From G965222505 sp965222505 (GTDB lineage Bacteria; Bacteroidota; Rhodothermia; Rhodothermales; DATKEJ01): a DNA stretch of 64,000 nucleotides. A program made the translations under genes and the position numbers. Shown here piece after piece: positions 33,392-42,505 of this stretch (position 1 is the first letter of the stretch; each line of letters starts with the position of its first letter). The notes under the pieces were generated by a model that saw nothing but the letters and a program-made list of their open reading frames with translations, did not search any database and was not told the origin of the DNA. The DNA is taken from assembly GCA_965222505.1 (NCBI GenBank), contig OZ244956.1, forward strand, positions 3,286,001 to 3,350,000, given 5' to 3'.

Positions 33392-36136
33392 ATGATCCGC
33401 CATTTGCCTCTTCGGCTCGCTTTCAGTCTTCTCGCTCTGTGTTTTATCACCTCTTCCGCAGCAGCCCTTGGTCCGACCGGCAAAATTGCCGGCCGCGTGA
33501 TTGATGCCGCGACGGGTGATGCACTCCCCGGCGTGAACGTCATTATTGCCGGTACCACACAAGGTACCACCACCGACCTGGAAGGTTACTACTACATCAT
33601 CAACGTACAGCCGGGGACCTATGCCGTCCAGGCAACCTTCATTGGCTTCACCCCGGTAACGGTTCAGGATGTAAAGGTTATTCAGGATAAAACCACGACG
33701 GTAGACTTTACCCTCGGCGAACAGGTCATCGAAGGCCAGGAGATCGTGGTGACCGCCGAACGGCCCATTGTACAAGTCGACCGCACGACGACCACGGCCG
33801 TGGTCGATGAGAAGCAACTCGAAGCCCTGCCTGTAACCAGCGTCAACGAGGCCATCAACCTACAGGCCGGCGTGGTGGACGGGCACTTCCGGGGCGGCCG
33901 TACCGGCGAGGTGGCCTACCTCGTCAATGGCGTGCCGATCAACAACGCATTTTCTCAGGAGGCTTCGTTCGAGATTGAACAGAACATGGTCTCCAGCCTC
34001 GAAGTCATCTCCGGCGTGTTTAATGCCGAGTACGGCCAGGCCCTTTCCGGCGTGGTCAACATCGTGACGAAGGGGCTGCCGGATAAATGGTCCGGCTCGT
34101 TTTTGGGGTACGTGGGGGGCATCGTGAGTAACCGCGAACTGGAATTCCTGACGCGGAACGCCGGACCCGGCTCCAATTTGTCGGCGGCTGATTTTGAATC
34201 TGAAACGGTAACCTACACTGAAGCCGCGTCCATCCCCAACCTGACAGACATTCAGGCATCTTTTGGTGGGCCGTTGATGAAGGAGAAACTCGGCCTTCAG
34301 GCGTCCATACGTTATCTCGAAGACAAATCCCACTTCATTGCCCGTGACCTGTTTGCGCCGTCAGATTCTTCGCTGGGCCTGAACACAGGGCTCCCGCCCG
34401 AAGCGTGGAACATCGAATCGACCGGCTCCGGCGATTTCGTAGCGCGCAACAAGACCCAACGGTTGTCTGTCAATGCTACCATCGGGTACAAGATCAGCTC
34501 CACCATCAAGTTTGATTACAACATCTTTACCCAGGGGGGCACCTTTAGTCCCTTCAGCCACAACCGCAAGTATGTGCCGGACGGCATCAACAACGTCGAG
34601 TTTTTTAACCAGACACACATCGGAGCCTTGCGGTTTACCTTTGGGTCCAGCGCCTTCGCCAACGTATCGTACAGCTACCTCCGGGATAAAACCGACGTTC
34701 GGCTCTACGACAACCCCACCGACCTGCGCTATCAGAGTGCTGACTTTAACAACTTCCAGGGCGCCAATGCCTTCTCGGTAGCCGGTAATGATCTCTTCAC
34801 CAGCGATCAACTCACGCAGACGCATACCCTCGTTGCCGATTACACCTGGCAGATCAACCGCATTCACCTGTTCAAAACGGGCATCCAGAGCCGCTTGCAC
34901 AGCCTGGACAACCGCGACTTTGGCATCGAGCGTTCCTTCCGAACCGGCAACCTGCCCCAGCCTTCGCCGGATCAGTTTAACGACAATACCCTGCAAACCA
35001 ATCCGGTTGAGTTTTCAGCGTATGTGCAGGACAAGATGGAATTTACCGGCCTGATCGTCAACGCCGGGTTGCGGTTGGATTACTTCAATCCTGACTACGA
35101 ACTCCCTATTGACTGGGCACAGGCCGCGCTCACCGAGATTCCCGACCCGAACAACCCGGCACAGACCATCTCGAACCGGACCGATGCCGACAGTGAAGTC
35201 CAACTGAGCCCTCGGATCGGCATTGCCTTCCCGATTTCGTCCACGGGTGTGATGCGGTTCTCCGCTGGGCTGTTCTTCCAGGTGCCGCGGTTTAACCTGT
35301 TATACACCAACCCCGAGTACGAAGTTAACCCGGCTTCCAGTTCAAATTCCTTCGGCAATCCCGGCATCAGTCCTGAGCGTACGCTTTCGTTCGAGATCGG
35401 CTTGCAGCAGGGCCTTACCGATCAACTGGGGCTGGAACTGACCATCTTCTCGAAAGACATTCGGAACCTGACCGGTCAGGAAATTCTGCGGACCCCCCAG
35501 GGGGATTTTGCCATCCGGTGGATCAACCGGGATTACGGCACCATCCGGGGGCTTACGTTCTCGCTGTTCCAGCGGCCCGGCGGTACGGTTTCGTGGACGC
35601 TCGACTATACCCTCCAGTTTGCTGAAGGGACCGCTTCGAGTCCCGATGAGGCATTCGGACGGCAACAGGCCGGGCTCGATGCCATTCTCTCGCTGGTTCG
35701 GCTGAACTGGGACCGCCGCCACGTGCTCAACAACACGATCACGTTGAACCTGGGCAACGGGTTGGATGTCACGTTTATCAACCAGCTTCAGAGTGGCACG
35801 CCGTATACCACGGTGCGCAACTTTATCCGATCCATCGAGCCGAACAATGCGGACCGGCCTCTGCTGTTTGGCTCGGACGTGCGTGCGTATTACCGTCCCC
35901 CGTTCCTGGGATCGGACATCGGCCTCTTCTTCCAGGTCGAGAACATCTTTGATGTAGAGCAGGAAGTAAACGTCTACGATGACACGGGCCGTGCCGACGA
36001 ATCCGTAACGCTGGAGCTGTTCCGGCGCACTGGTGCACAAGTCGGCGGCCTGAATACCCTGGACGAATTTTTCTACCGGCAAGACTTCTTCGGCGCGCCC
36101 CGCAAGATCAGCGTTGGCCTTAATTATCGGTTCTAA
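33392..36136 (+). CDS. TonB-dependent outer-membrane receptor of the glycan locus
   Basis: 914-residue receptor. The signal peptide is LAFSLLALCFITSSAAALG. A carboxypeptidase-regulatory-like domain follows (KIAGRVIDAATGDALPGVNV, about 28-110), then the TonB-box region (GQEIVVTAERPIVQVD), a plug (VNGVPINNAFSQEASFEIEQ... EYGQALSGVVNIVTKG), and a long barrel ending in an aromatic residue (ISVGLNYRF). It resembles SusC-like importers but no SusD gene follows. Its stop overlaps the next start (TAATG), so it is translated together with the large T9SS protein. The substrate is inferred from the neighbouring GH16, GH3 and GH5 genes as beta-glucan oligosaccharides. Confidence 0.92.
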   Translation: MIRHLPLRLAFSLLALCFITSSAAALGPTGKIAGRVIDAATGDALPGVNVIIAGTTQGTTTDLEGYYYIINVQPGTYAVQATFIGFTPVTVQDVKVIQDKTTTVDFTLGEQVIEGQEIVVTAERPIVQVDRTTTTAVVDEKQLEALPVTSVNEAINLQAGVVDGHFRGGRTGEVAYLVNGVPINNAFSQEASFEIEQNMVSSLEVISGVFNAEYGQALSGVVNIVTKGLPDKWSGSFLGYVGGIVSNRELEFLTRNAGPGSNLSAADFESETVTYTEAASIPNLTDIQASFGGPLMKEKLGLQASIRYLEDKSHFIARDLFAPSDSSLGLNTGLPPEAWNIESTGSGDFVARNKTQRLSVNATIGYKISSTIKFDYNIFTQGGTFSPFSHNRKYVPDGINNVEFFNQTHIGALRFTFGSSAFANVSYSYLRDKTDVRLYDNPTDLRYQSADFNNFQGANAFSVAGNDLFTSDQLTQTHTLVADYTWQINRIHLFKTGIQSRLHSLDNRDFGIERSFRTGNLPQPSPDQFNDNTLQTNPVEFSAYVQDKMEFTGLIVNAGLRLDYFNPDYELPIDWAQAALTEIPDPNNPAQTISNRTDADSEVQLSPRIGIAFPISSTGVMRFSAGLFFQVPRFNLLYTNPEYEVNPASSSNSFGNPGISPERTLSFEIGLQQGLTDQLGLELTIFSKDIRNLTGQEILRTPQGDFAIRWINRDYGTIRGLTFSLFQRPGGTVSWTLDYTLQFAEGTASSPDEAFGRQQAGLDAILSLVRLNWDRRHVLNNTITLNLGNGLDVTFINQLQSGTPYTTVRNFIRSIEPNNADRPLLFGSDVRAYYRPPFLGSDIGLFFQVENIFDVEQEVNVYDDTGRADESVTLELFRRTGAQVGGLNTLDEFFYRQDFFGAPRKISVGLNYRF

Positions 36137-39100
36137 TGCGTTTAAGCAATCCTATGAAAGTAACACGGCTTCTGTTGTGTTTGGTCGGGCTGGGTTTGGT
36201 CAGTTCGACGGCATACGCCCAGCGCGAAATCCCCGAAGACCTACGGGGGGATGAGGACCGCATCGCACGGGGCATCCTCGATGGCAACCTCATCGAAACC
36301 AACTACCGCAACCACGGTGAACTGGCGCGGTGGAACGATCTACCCTGGGGCATCTGGCCGCGTGGCATCGGTGGGCGGCACATCGACGGCATCGGCATTA
36401 TCGTGGCCGGGCAGGTACCGGGCCAACGGGTGAACTATCCCGAGTTTTACCCTGGTGCCACGCGGGATACCACCCTCACCCCCATGATCCTCACGTACCG
36501 GGATGCGGGCAAACGCCTGGGGCCGAGTGGTGAACTCTGGGGCTGGCTCCCGCTGCCGGGTTTCCACAATGAAAACCGCATCGACCCCATTACCGGGCAA
36601 CGTACCCCCACGCCGGCCCTGAGCGACGACCCCACCTCGTGGCCCGACTTCTGGCCGGACCGGCTCATGAATCCCGATGATCCCGGCTGGCCGGGGCAAT
36701 GGAACGGGTTCTTCGGACGCGGCGTGTTCAATGCCGATCTGGAGAGTTTCTATGTGATGGATGACCTCTCCGATATGGAGTATGGCTTCGACCCGAACAC
36801 GGAGCGGCCCAACAGTGAGTTCGGCGTATACATGGCCAATCCCAACGACCCAACCATTGGGGGGATGGGCCTGCAAAATCAGGTCCGCATCTTCCAGTGG
36901 GCCAACGTGCTGGCCGAAGACGTTATGTTCATTCTCTACCGCGTGACCAACATCGGCGGGTGGGACCATCAGGCGCTCTATTTTGCCCAGATTATGGACT
37001 ACGGCCTCGGCAACGAAGAAGGGGATGAAAATGCCGCCTTTGACCCGCAGCAGGACGTGGCCTACGGCTGGGACCAAGACGGCATCGGGACCCGGCAATC
37101 AGGTGGGGAATATGACCTCGGCTACACCGGCTTTGCCTTCCTCGAAAGTCCGGCCCGCTCGTTCGATGGGCTGGACAATGACGAAGACGGCATCACCGAC
37201 GAATCCCGCTTTTCCGGGCCGGGCACCCTCGTTGAGGGCGAATCCCAGATCCTCTCGACGGCATCCGGAACGTACGATATCGTCAACTTCGAACTCTTTA
37301 ACGGCCCCCTGGCCGACCGTCCCGCTGTGCAGGCCGGCCGCTGGTGGACAGGGGATGAAAACCTCGATTGGGTCGGTTTCAGCGATGACAACAACAACGG
37401 CCGGTGGGATGATGGCGAACCCGTCAACAACGATGTCGGCCGCGATGGGCTCGGCCCCTTCGACTTTGGCTACCCCGGCCCCGATGACGGCGAGGTGGAC
37501 GGCATACCCACGCTGGGCGAACCCAACTTCGATGAACTCGATGTAGACGAATCGGATCAGGTAGGTCTCACCGGGTTTGACCTCAATACGCGGCCTTTCT
37601 ATGAAAGCGGAGACAACCTCCGCGAAGATGCCTGGCTGTGGGGCCGCATCGCGCTGGCCCAGTTTCCCCTCGGCACCAAACCCGATGCCCAGGAAGCTGA
37701 CATTGAGCCGTTCCTGTTGTTTACCTCCGGGCCTGTCACGTTGCCGCCAGGAACCTCAGACTTTTTCTCGACGGCCTGGGTATTCGGTGATGACGAGCAG
37801 GACTTCTTCAAAAACCGTCGCACGGTCCAGAACATCTTTAATGCGGACTACAGCTTTGCCCAGCCACCCTTCCTGCCCAAACTCACGGCGGTGCCGGGAG
37901 ACGGGCGTGTGGTGCTGAGTTGGGATACGACCGCTGTAGCGAGCTTTGACCGCTTTACCCAGGAATTCGATTTCGAAGGGTTCAAACTCTACAAGGGCAC
38001 CGATCCCTTGCTGACCGATGCCCGGCTCATCACAGACATCAACGGTTCCCCCACGTTTTACCGCCCCATTGCCCAATGGGACCTCAAGGACGGCATTAAG
38101 GGTTCCGTCTCAGTCCTCGGTGGAGAAGCCGTCTACAACCTCGGAGATGATACCGGTCTTCAGTTCTCCTATGTAGATGAGGAGGTGACCAACGGCATTA
38201 CCTACTACTATGCCCTGGTTGCATATGATCGGGGTTTCAGGGACCCGAACAATCCTGCCAAGGACCCCATTGATCCGCAGGAGAACATCTTTAATGTGAG
38301 TGTGACGCAGGCCGGTCAGGTGTCAGGGGTATCCCCCAATGCGGCCGTCGTTACGCCCCGGTCTCAGCCGGTGGGTTATGTGGAAGGTGGTGCAAACGAG
38401 GACCTGAGCCGCGTGACGGGTGGCATTGGCTCCGGCTCGGCGCATGTTCAGTTGTTGCTCGAACCGGAAGCAAATTTCGATGCCGTGTACCGCTTAAACT
38501 TCTTCAGCGACCCGGTGAGCGAGGTGTCTGATCTGTACGAGACCACACGGTATGAACTCGTCAATGCCACTACGGGTGAAACGCTCATCAACCCGACCAC
38601 GCTTGTGGATGTGACCCCACCGGCGGAAGGGTTCACGGTTGAGATCAACAATGTGACCACCGTCGGCATCATTGAAAACCAGACCGGCTACGTTGCAAAC
38701 CTGGGTTCGCCCAACGAGGTGGTCAGTCCGGACCCGACCACCCTGGACGGCTACCAGACCAACTGGGTCGCCAATATTCGGGAAGATACCACGGGTGCAT
38801 TCTTCCAGTCGCCCTTTGATTATGAGTTGCGCTGGGTCTCTCCTGATGATTCGCTCTACAATCCGCCGCGCGTCTTTGGCTTCTTGCGGGAGGCGATTCC
38901 GGTCTTTGCGGTAAACACCACGACCAACGAACTCGTGGATCTGCTGATTTCGGATCGGAATGACAATGGTACCTTCGATGCCGGGGATGATCTGATTCTC
39001 AACGAGCGTCCGGGAGGGTCAGGGACGCGGCGCTTCCGTTACCGGATCCGTTTCCTTGCACCGGAAGGCAATTCGGTGCCTCCCGGTCCCGGTAGTGTGC

Positions 39101-39507
39101 TGCGCATCCGTGTGACGCGGCCGTTTGCCACCGGCGATTTCTTCCAGTTCACGCTGCGCCGTTCGGCCATTGACGAAGACCAGGCCCGGAATGAACTGGA
39201 CCGCATTGCCGTTGTGCCGAACCCGTATGTGGGGACTTCGGCCTTTGAGCCGCGCTCGCAGATTGAAGGCCGTGGCGAACGGCGTGTACAGTTTATCCAC
39301 CTGCCCCCCCGGTGCACCATCAAGATCTTTAACATTCGGGGTGAACTCGTTCAGACCCTCCAGCACGATGCGTCTACATCAGACGGGACCGAGTGGTGGG
39401 ACCTCCGGACCTCGGACCAGCAGGATGTGGCGTACGGGGTATACATCTTTCACGTCGAGGCCCCCGGCATCGGCGAGCACGTGGGCAAATTTGCCCTCAT
39501 CAAGTGA
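36136..39507 (+). CDS. Large Asp-rich secreted T9SS protein coupled to the TonB receptor
   Basis: 1123-residue secreted protein of unknown function. The signal peptide is LLLCLVGLGLVSSTAYAQ. Several Asp/Asn-rich loops resemble EF-hand-like calcium sites: GLDNDEDGITDES (about 345-360), SDDNNNGRWDDGE (about 415-428) and SDRNDNGTFDAGDD (about 938-951). A fibronectin-like segment (DGRVVLSWDTTAVASFD... YYYALVAYDRG) lies near 590-700. The C-terminus (VVPNPYVGTSAFEP... VAYGVYIFHVEAPG) is a T9SS-type sorting domain. Its start overlaps the receptor stop, and the PorV-family gene follows by 6 bp. It occupies the place of SusD and is a candidate surface partner of the receptor. No homologous function is known to me. 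Confidence 0.8.
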   Translation: MRLSNPMKVTRLLLCLVGLGLVSSTAYAQREIPEDLRGDEDRIARGILDGNLIETNYRNHGELARWNDLPWGIWPRGIGGRHIDGIGIIVAGQVPGQRVNYPEFYPGATRDTTLTPMILTYRDAGKRLGPSGELWGWLPLPGFHNENRIDPITGQRTPTPALSDDPTSWPDFWPDRLMNPDDPGWPGQWNGFFGRGVFNADLESFYVMDDLSDMEYGFDPNTERPNSEFGVYMANPNDPTIGGMGLQNQVRIFQWANVLAEDVMFILYRVTNIGGWDHQALYFAQIMDYGLGNEEGDENAAFDPQQDVAYGWDQDGIGTRQSGGEYDLGYTGFAFLESPARSFDGLDNDEDGITDESRFSGPGTLVEGESQILSTASGTYDIVNFELFNGPLADRPAVQAGRWWTGDENLDWVGFSDDNNNGRWDDGEPVNNDVGRDGLGPFDFGYPGPDDGEVDGIPTLGEPNFDELDVDESDQVGLTGFDLNTRPFYESGDNLREDAWLWGRIALAQFPLGTKPDAQEADIEPFLLFTSGPVTLPPGTSDFFSTAWVFGDDEQDFFKNRRTVQNIFNADYSFAQPPFLPKLTAVPGDGRVVLSWDTTAVASFDRFTQEFDFEGFKLYKGTDPLLTDARLITDINGSPTFYRPIAQWDLKDGIKGSVSVLGGEAVYNLGDDTGLQFSYVDEEVTNGITYYYALVAYDRGFRDPNNPAKDPIDPQENIFNVSVTQAGQVSGVSPNAAVVTPRSQPVGYVEGGANEDLSRVTGGIGSGSAHVQLLLEPEANFDAVYRLNFFSDPVSEVSDLYETTRYELVNATTGETLINPTTLVDVTPPAEGFTVEINNVTTVGIIENQTGYVANLGSPNEVVSPDPTTLDGYQTNWVANIREDTTGAFFQSPFDYELRWVSPDDSLYNPPRVFGFLREAIPVFAVNTTTNELVDLLISDRNDNGTFDAGDDLILNERPGGSGTRRFRYRIRFLAPEGNSVPPGPGSVLRIRVTRPFATGDFFQFTLRRSAIDEDQARNELDRIAVVPNPYVGTSAFEPRSQIEGRGERRVQFIHLPPRCTIKIFNIRGELVQTLQHDASTSDGTEWWDLRTSDQQDVAYGVYIFHVEAPGIGEHVGKFALIK

Positions 39508-39513
39508 CCAGGC

Positions 39514-40557
39514 ATGAAGATGATGATGACTTCACGGATCGGGATGCTCCTCCTCGCGGTGGGCCTGCTCAGCGCAGATGCGTTTGCACAGAGCCGGACC
39601 GGTACAACGGCGGCTACCTTTCTCACGTTGGGTACAGGGGCGAAGGGGCAGTCGTTAGGACATGCCTATACGGCCCTTGCGCGGGGCGGTGATGCCCTGT
39701 TTTGGAACCCTGCCGGGGCAGCCATTCCCTACGAAGGGAGCCGTGGCTCGGTGGTGCTGAGCCACCATGAATGGCTCGCCGATATCAACTACAACGCGGC
39801 CGGTGTGGTGGTCCCCGTGATGGGTTCCGCTGTGGTGGGCCTGAGTGTAGCTTCCCTGGATTACGGGGACATGGATGTACGGACCGTCACCTTCCCGGAA
39901 GGTACCGGCGAGACCTTCTCGTCCTCTGACCTGAGCCTGGGCCTGACCTACGCCCAACCGCTGACCCCCTCGTTTTATTTCGGTGGCTCGGTAAAATACA
40001 TCCGCCAGCAAATTCGGGACATGTCTGCCAATGCCGTGGCGTTCGACTTCGGGTTCGTCTTGCAAACGCAGTATTTCCGGGGTGTCCAACTGGCGGCCTC
40101 GATTCAGAACTTCGGCGGCAAAATGCAGATGGGTGGGGTTAACGGCCAGGTCTTCGTTGACATCGACGACGGCAACAGCGGCAACAACCCCAACATCCCG
40201 GCCCGGATCGAGATGGATTCCTGGGATTTGCCCCTGTTCTTTAAGTTCGGCATTGCCGTGCCGGTTTACGAAGCCAATGGTCTCCGCCTGATGGCCGTGG
40301 CTGATGCCAACCAGAGCAATGACAACAACCTCAACGGCGATGTGGGCGGTGAGATGCACTACGGCAACCGGACATTCAACCTGAGCCTGCGCGCCGGATA
40401 CAAAGACCTCGCCCTGGATAACGTCGATAGCCACTTCACCTTTGGTGGCGGGTTGGACCTGCGCGTGACCGGCGTTCGGTTCGGCTTTGATTATGCCTAT
40501 ACCCCGTTTGAACTCCTCGGTGATACGCAGATGATCGACTTCCGGGTGTATTTTTGA
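39514..40557 (+). CDS. PorV/PorQ-family outer-membrane barrel protein
   Basis: 347-residue outer-membrane protein of the FadL-like PorV/PorQ family. Signal peptide about residues 1-26 (LLLAVGLLSADAFAQ). The typical opening FLTLGTGAKGQSLGHAYTAL and GGDALFWNPAGAA is followed by regular beta strands to the C-terminal DFRVYF. PorV carries T9SS cargo to the surface sortase and PorQ family members have related roles. Here it directly follows a sorting-domain protein, so it may be a dedicated shuttle or anchor for that cargo. Its start is 6 bp after the upstream stop and its stop overlaps a possible TTG start of the foldase gene. Confidence 0.9.
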   Translation: MKMMMTSRIGMLLLAVGLLSADAFAQSRTGTTAATFLTLGTGAKGQSLGHAYTALARGGDALFWNPAGAAIPYEGSRGSVVLSHHEWLADINYNAAGVVVPVMGSAVVGLSVASLDYGDMDVRTVTFPEGTGETFSSSDLSLGLTYAQPLTPSFYFGGSVKYIRQQIRDMSANAVAFDFGFVLQTQYFRGVQLAASIQNFGGKMQMGGVNGQVFVDIDDGNSGNNPNIPARIEMDSWDLPLFFKFGIAVPVYEANGLRLMAVADANQSNDNNLNGDVGGEMHYGNRTFNLSLRAGYKDLALDNVDSHFTFGGGLDLRVTGVRFGFDYAYTPFELLGDTQMIDFRVYF

Positions 40558-40577
40558 GGCGAACCCGCTCCCTGATC

Positions 40578-42263
40578 ATGGCTGCGCTGCACAAATGGCT
40601 GATCCCCGGCTTGCTCCTGTTTGCGGTATTTGCCTGCCGCCCCGAACCAGCCGGTTCTGATGATGAACGGAAGAAGGCCATTACCACGGTCGATGGCTAC
40701 ACCATTTCCGTACGGGATTTTGAAGCCTCTTATGTCAACTTCCTGATCCGTACCGGCCAAAACGACACCCCCACGAACCGCTATCTCCACCTGGCCGGCA
40801 TGACCGATGCCGCCCTCCTGGCCGATGAAGCCGACCGCCGGGGCTACGGCACCGATCCCCAGTTTCAGGAAAGCCTGGAACGTACGCGTCGGCAAGCCAT
40901 CGGAGGGCGCTTTTTCGAGACCGCCTTTCTGGAGACTTTGCCCCCACTGGAAGATGCCGAGATCCGCAACGCCTATCTCCGTTCGAAGCAGCAGGTGGTG
41001 GTCCGGCATCTGTTTTACCGAAACCCGGTCGATGCCGATAGCGCCTATGCCCGGCTCGAAGCCGGTCGGTCCTTCCTCGAAGAAGCCGTTGATTGTTACA
41101 ACCTGACCGCGATTGATTCCACCGCCGGGTACCTGGGGCCGATCCGCTATTTTCAGGTGGATGATGCCTTCGCCGAGGCTGCGTTTGCGCTCGATGTGGG
41201 GGAATATTCCAAACCGGTACGTTCGCGGTTCGGGTTTCATATCATTCGGGCGGAAGAGAAATACGCCCCCACGATCCTGGCCGAATCCGAATTTCAGACC
41301 CGGCGTGAGGGGATGAAGACCCAGTTGGCGTTGCGTACCCGTCGGCTGGAAGGAGATCGTTTTGTACGCGGATTTATGGAAGGGTTGGAAGTACAGGTTG
41401 ATGCAGACGGCATCCGCATGCTGGCCCAGACCATTCAGGACATTACCTATGAAGCCAATCCGACCCGGACTGAAGTAAAACTGAACGCGGAAGAAGTCCG
41501 TGAACTGCGTGCTACGTTGCAGCCGGATACGCCGCTGGCGACCTACACCCTCAACGGTGAGCCCCTCACCTTCACGGCTGCTGACTATTTCCTGTGGCTC
41601 CCGGAGTTGCCCTTTGCCGAAGCCCGTGGGCGTACAGCAGCCTCGGTCGGCCGCGCGTTGCGCAACGAAGCGCTCTACCGTGCCGGGCAGGCCCGAGGGC
41701 TGGATACAGACCCACAAGTCCTCGCCGACATGGACCGGGGCCGTCGGTGGGAGTTGACTGTGCGCCTGCGTGACAGTTTACACACCATGCCGCCCGAAGC
41801 CATTCCGGAGCCTTATCTCCGCTCGGCTTTTGCCAAAAGCCCCCTGGCCCGCCAGCAATCCTGGACCGCCGATTTCTGGACGATCACGTTCGATACCCAG
41901 GCCGATGCGGAAACGGCACAGGCAAAGCTCACCCAGGACCCGGCACAGGCGGCGGCCTATCCAAATTTCTCGCGCTACACGGCCCAGGACTTACAGGTTG
42001 TGCCGGAATGGTCCGGGACGGTCCGCCAGGCCCCAATGCAGCGTGTCAACCTTGCCCGTCAGGCTTCGGATACGTGGGCGCTGGTGTATGTGGAACAACG
42101 CACAGTAGAAACGCCGCCGTTTGAAGCCCTACGAGACACCCTCGCAGAGGCCCTTGCCCCGCGTTATACTGAATTTCAGTTGTTACAACGCCTGTACGAT
42201 CAGGCCGCTGTGGCCACAGATACCTTGCTCTTTGAACAAATTATGCGGCTGAATGACGAATAA
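40578..42263 (+). CDS. Parvulin-type peptidyl-prolyl isomerase lipoprotein (SurA/PrsA-like)
   Basis: 561-residue probable lipoprotein. The signal sequence ends in LLLFAVFAC with Cys as acylation site. A SurA-N-like helical region leads to a PpiC/parvulin domain (VVVRHLFYRNP... AFAEAAFALDVGEYSKPVRSRFGFHIIRAEEK, about residues 135-225). A second, more degenerate PPIase-like half lies near 430-540. It should help outer-membrane and secreted proteins fold in the periplasm. It follows the receptor, T9SS and PorV genes in one operon, which suggests a foldase for that set. ATG 40578 is chosen over the TTG at 40554 because it leaves a better lipoprotein signal. Confidence 0.85.
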   Translation: MAALHKWLIPGLLLFAVFACRPEPAGSDDERKKAITTVDGYTISVRDFEASYVNFLIRTGQNDTPTNRYLHLAGMTDAALLADEADRRGYGTDPQFQESLERTRRQAIGGRFFETAFLETLPPLEDAEIRNAYLRSKQQVVVRHLFYRNPVDADSAYARLEAGRSFLEEAVDCYNLTAIDSTAGYLGPIRYFQVDDAFAEAAFALDVGEYSKPVRSRFGFHIIRAEEKYAPTILAESEFQTRREGMKTQLALRTRRLEGDRFVRGFMEGLEVQVDADGIRMLAQTIQDITYEANPTRTEVKLNAEEVRELRATLQPDTPLATYTLNGEPLTFTAADYFLWLPELPFAEARGRTAASVGRALRNEALYRAGQARGLDTDPQVLADMDRGRRWELTVRLRDSLHTMPPEAIPEPYLRSAFAKSPLARQQSWTADFWTITFDTQADAETAQAKLTQDPAQAAAYPNFSRYTAQDLQVVPEWSGTVRQAPMQRVNLARQASDTWALVYVEQRTVETPPFEALRDTLAEALAPRYTEFQLLQRLYDQAAVATDTLLFEQIMRLNDE

Positions 42264-42323
42264 GGCCAGTGTTTGTCTGATGCCGTCTTATACCTGTGCT
42301 TGTAATGGGACGGCCACGTCGCC

Positions 42324-42340
42324 GGGCCGGATACCGGCCC
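42324..42340 (+). terminator. Short GC hairpin after the TonB-PorV-PPIase operon
   Basis: GGGCCGG, an ATA loop and CCGGCCC form a perfect 7-bp hairpin 60 nt after the foldase stop. No T run follows, so an intrinsic terminator is uncertain, but the place between convergent operons fits. Confidence 0.4.
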
Positions 42341-42343
42341 AAT

Positions 42344-42492
42344 GCTCCTCGCCGTGACATAAAAGGATGTCTCAGCAATTTCTTCCATGTCATCGCGAAC
42401 TCTTGCGTAGCAAGGGTGTGGCGATCCCATTTCGAGCACCTGCACTTGGGGATGAACACGTCGCAAGCGTGGTGCTCTTCGCCATGATATAA
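42344..42492. repeat. Candidate non-autonomous mobile or palindromic repeat element
   Basis: A 19-bp direct repeat flanks the stretch: GCTCCTCGCCGTGACATAA (42344-42362) and GCTCTTCGCCATGATATAA (42474-42492), 16 of 19 identical. Between them a hairpin ATCGC...CTTGC-GTA-GCAAG...GCGAT (42392-42425) resembles the GTCATTGCGAG...GGCAATCCC type of dispersed palindromic repeat found in many bacteria. No transposase is present. Confidence 0.45.
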
Positions 42493-42505
42493 TGGGCGTA
42501 TGCGT

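Noticed and set aside
36136..39507. Assigning the large T9SS protein as SusD or dockerin
   Set aside because: It is twice the SusD length, has no lipobox or SusD helical repeats, and its calcium-like loops are scattered instead of paired as in dockerins.
40497..41717. 406-codon frame opposite the PorV end and foldase
   Set aside because: It crosses two sense genes and shows no domain.
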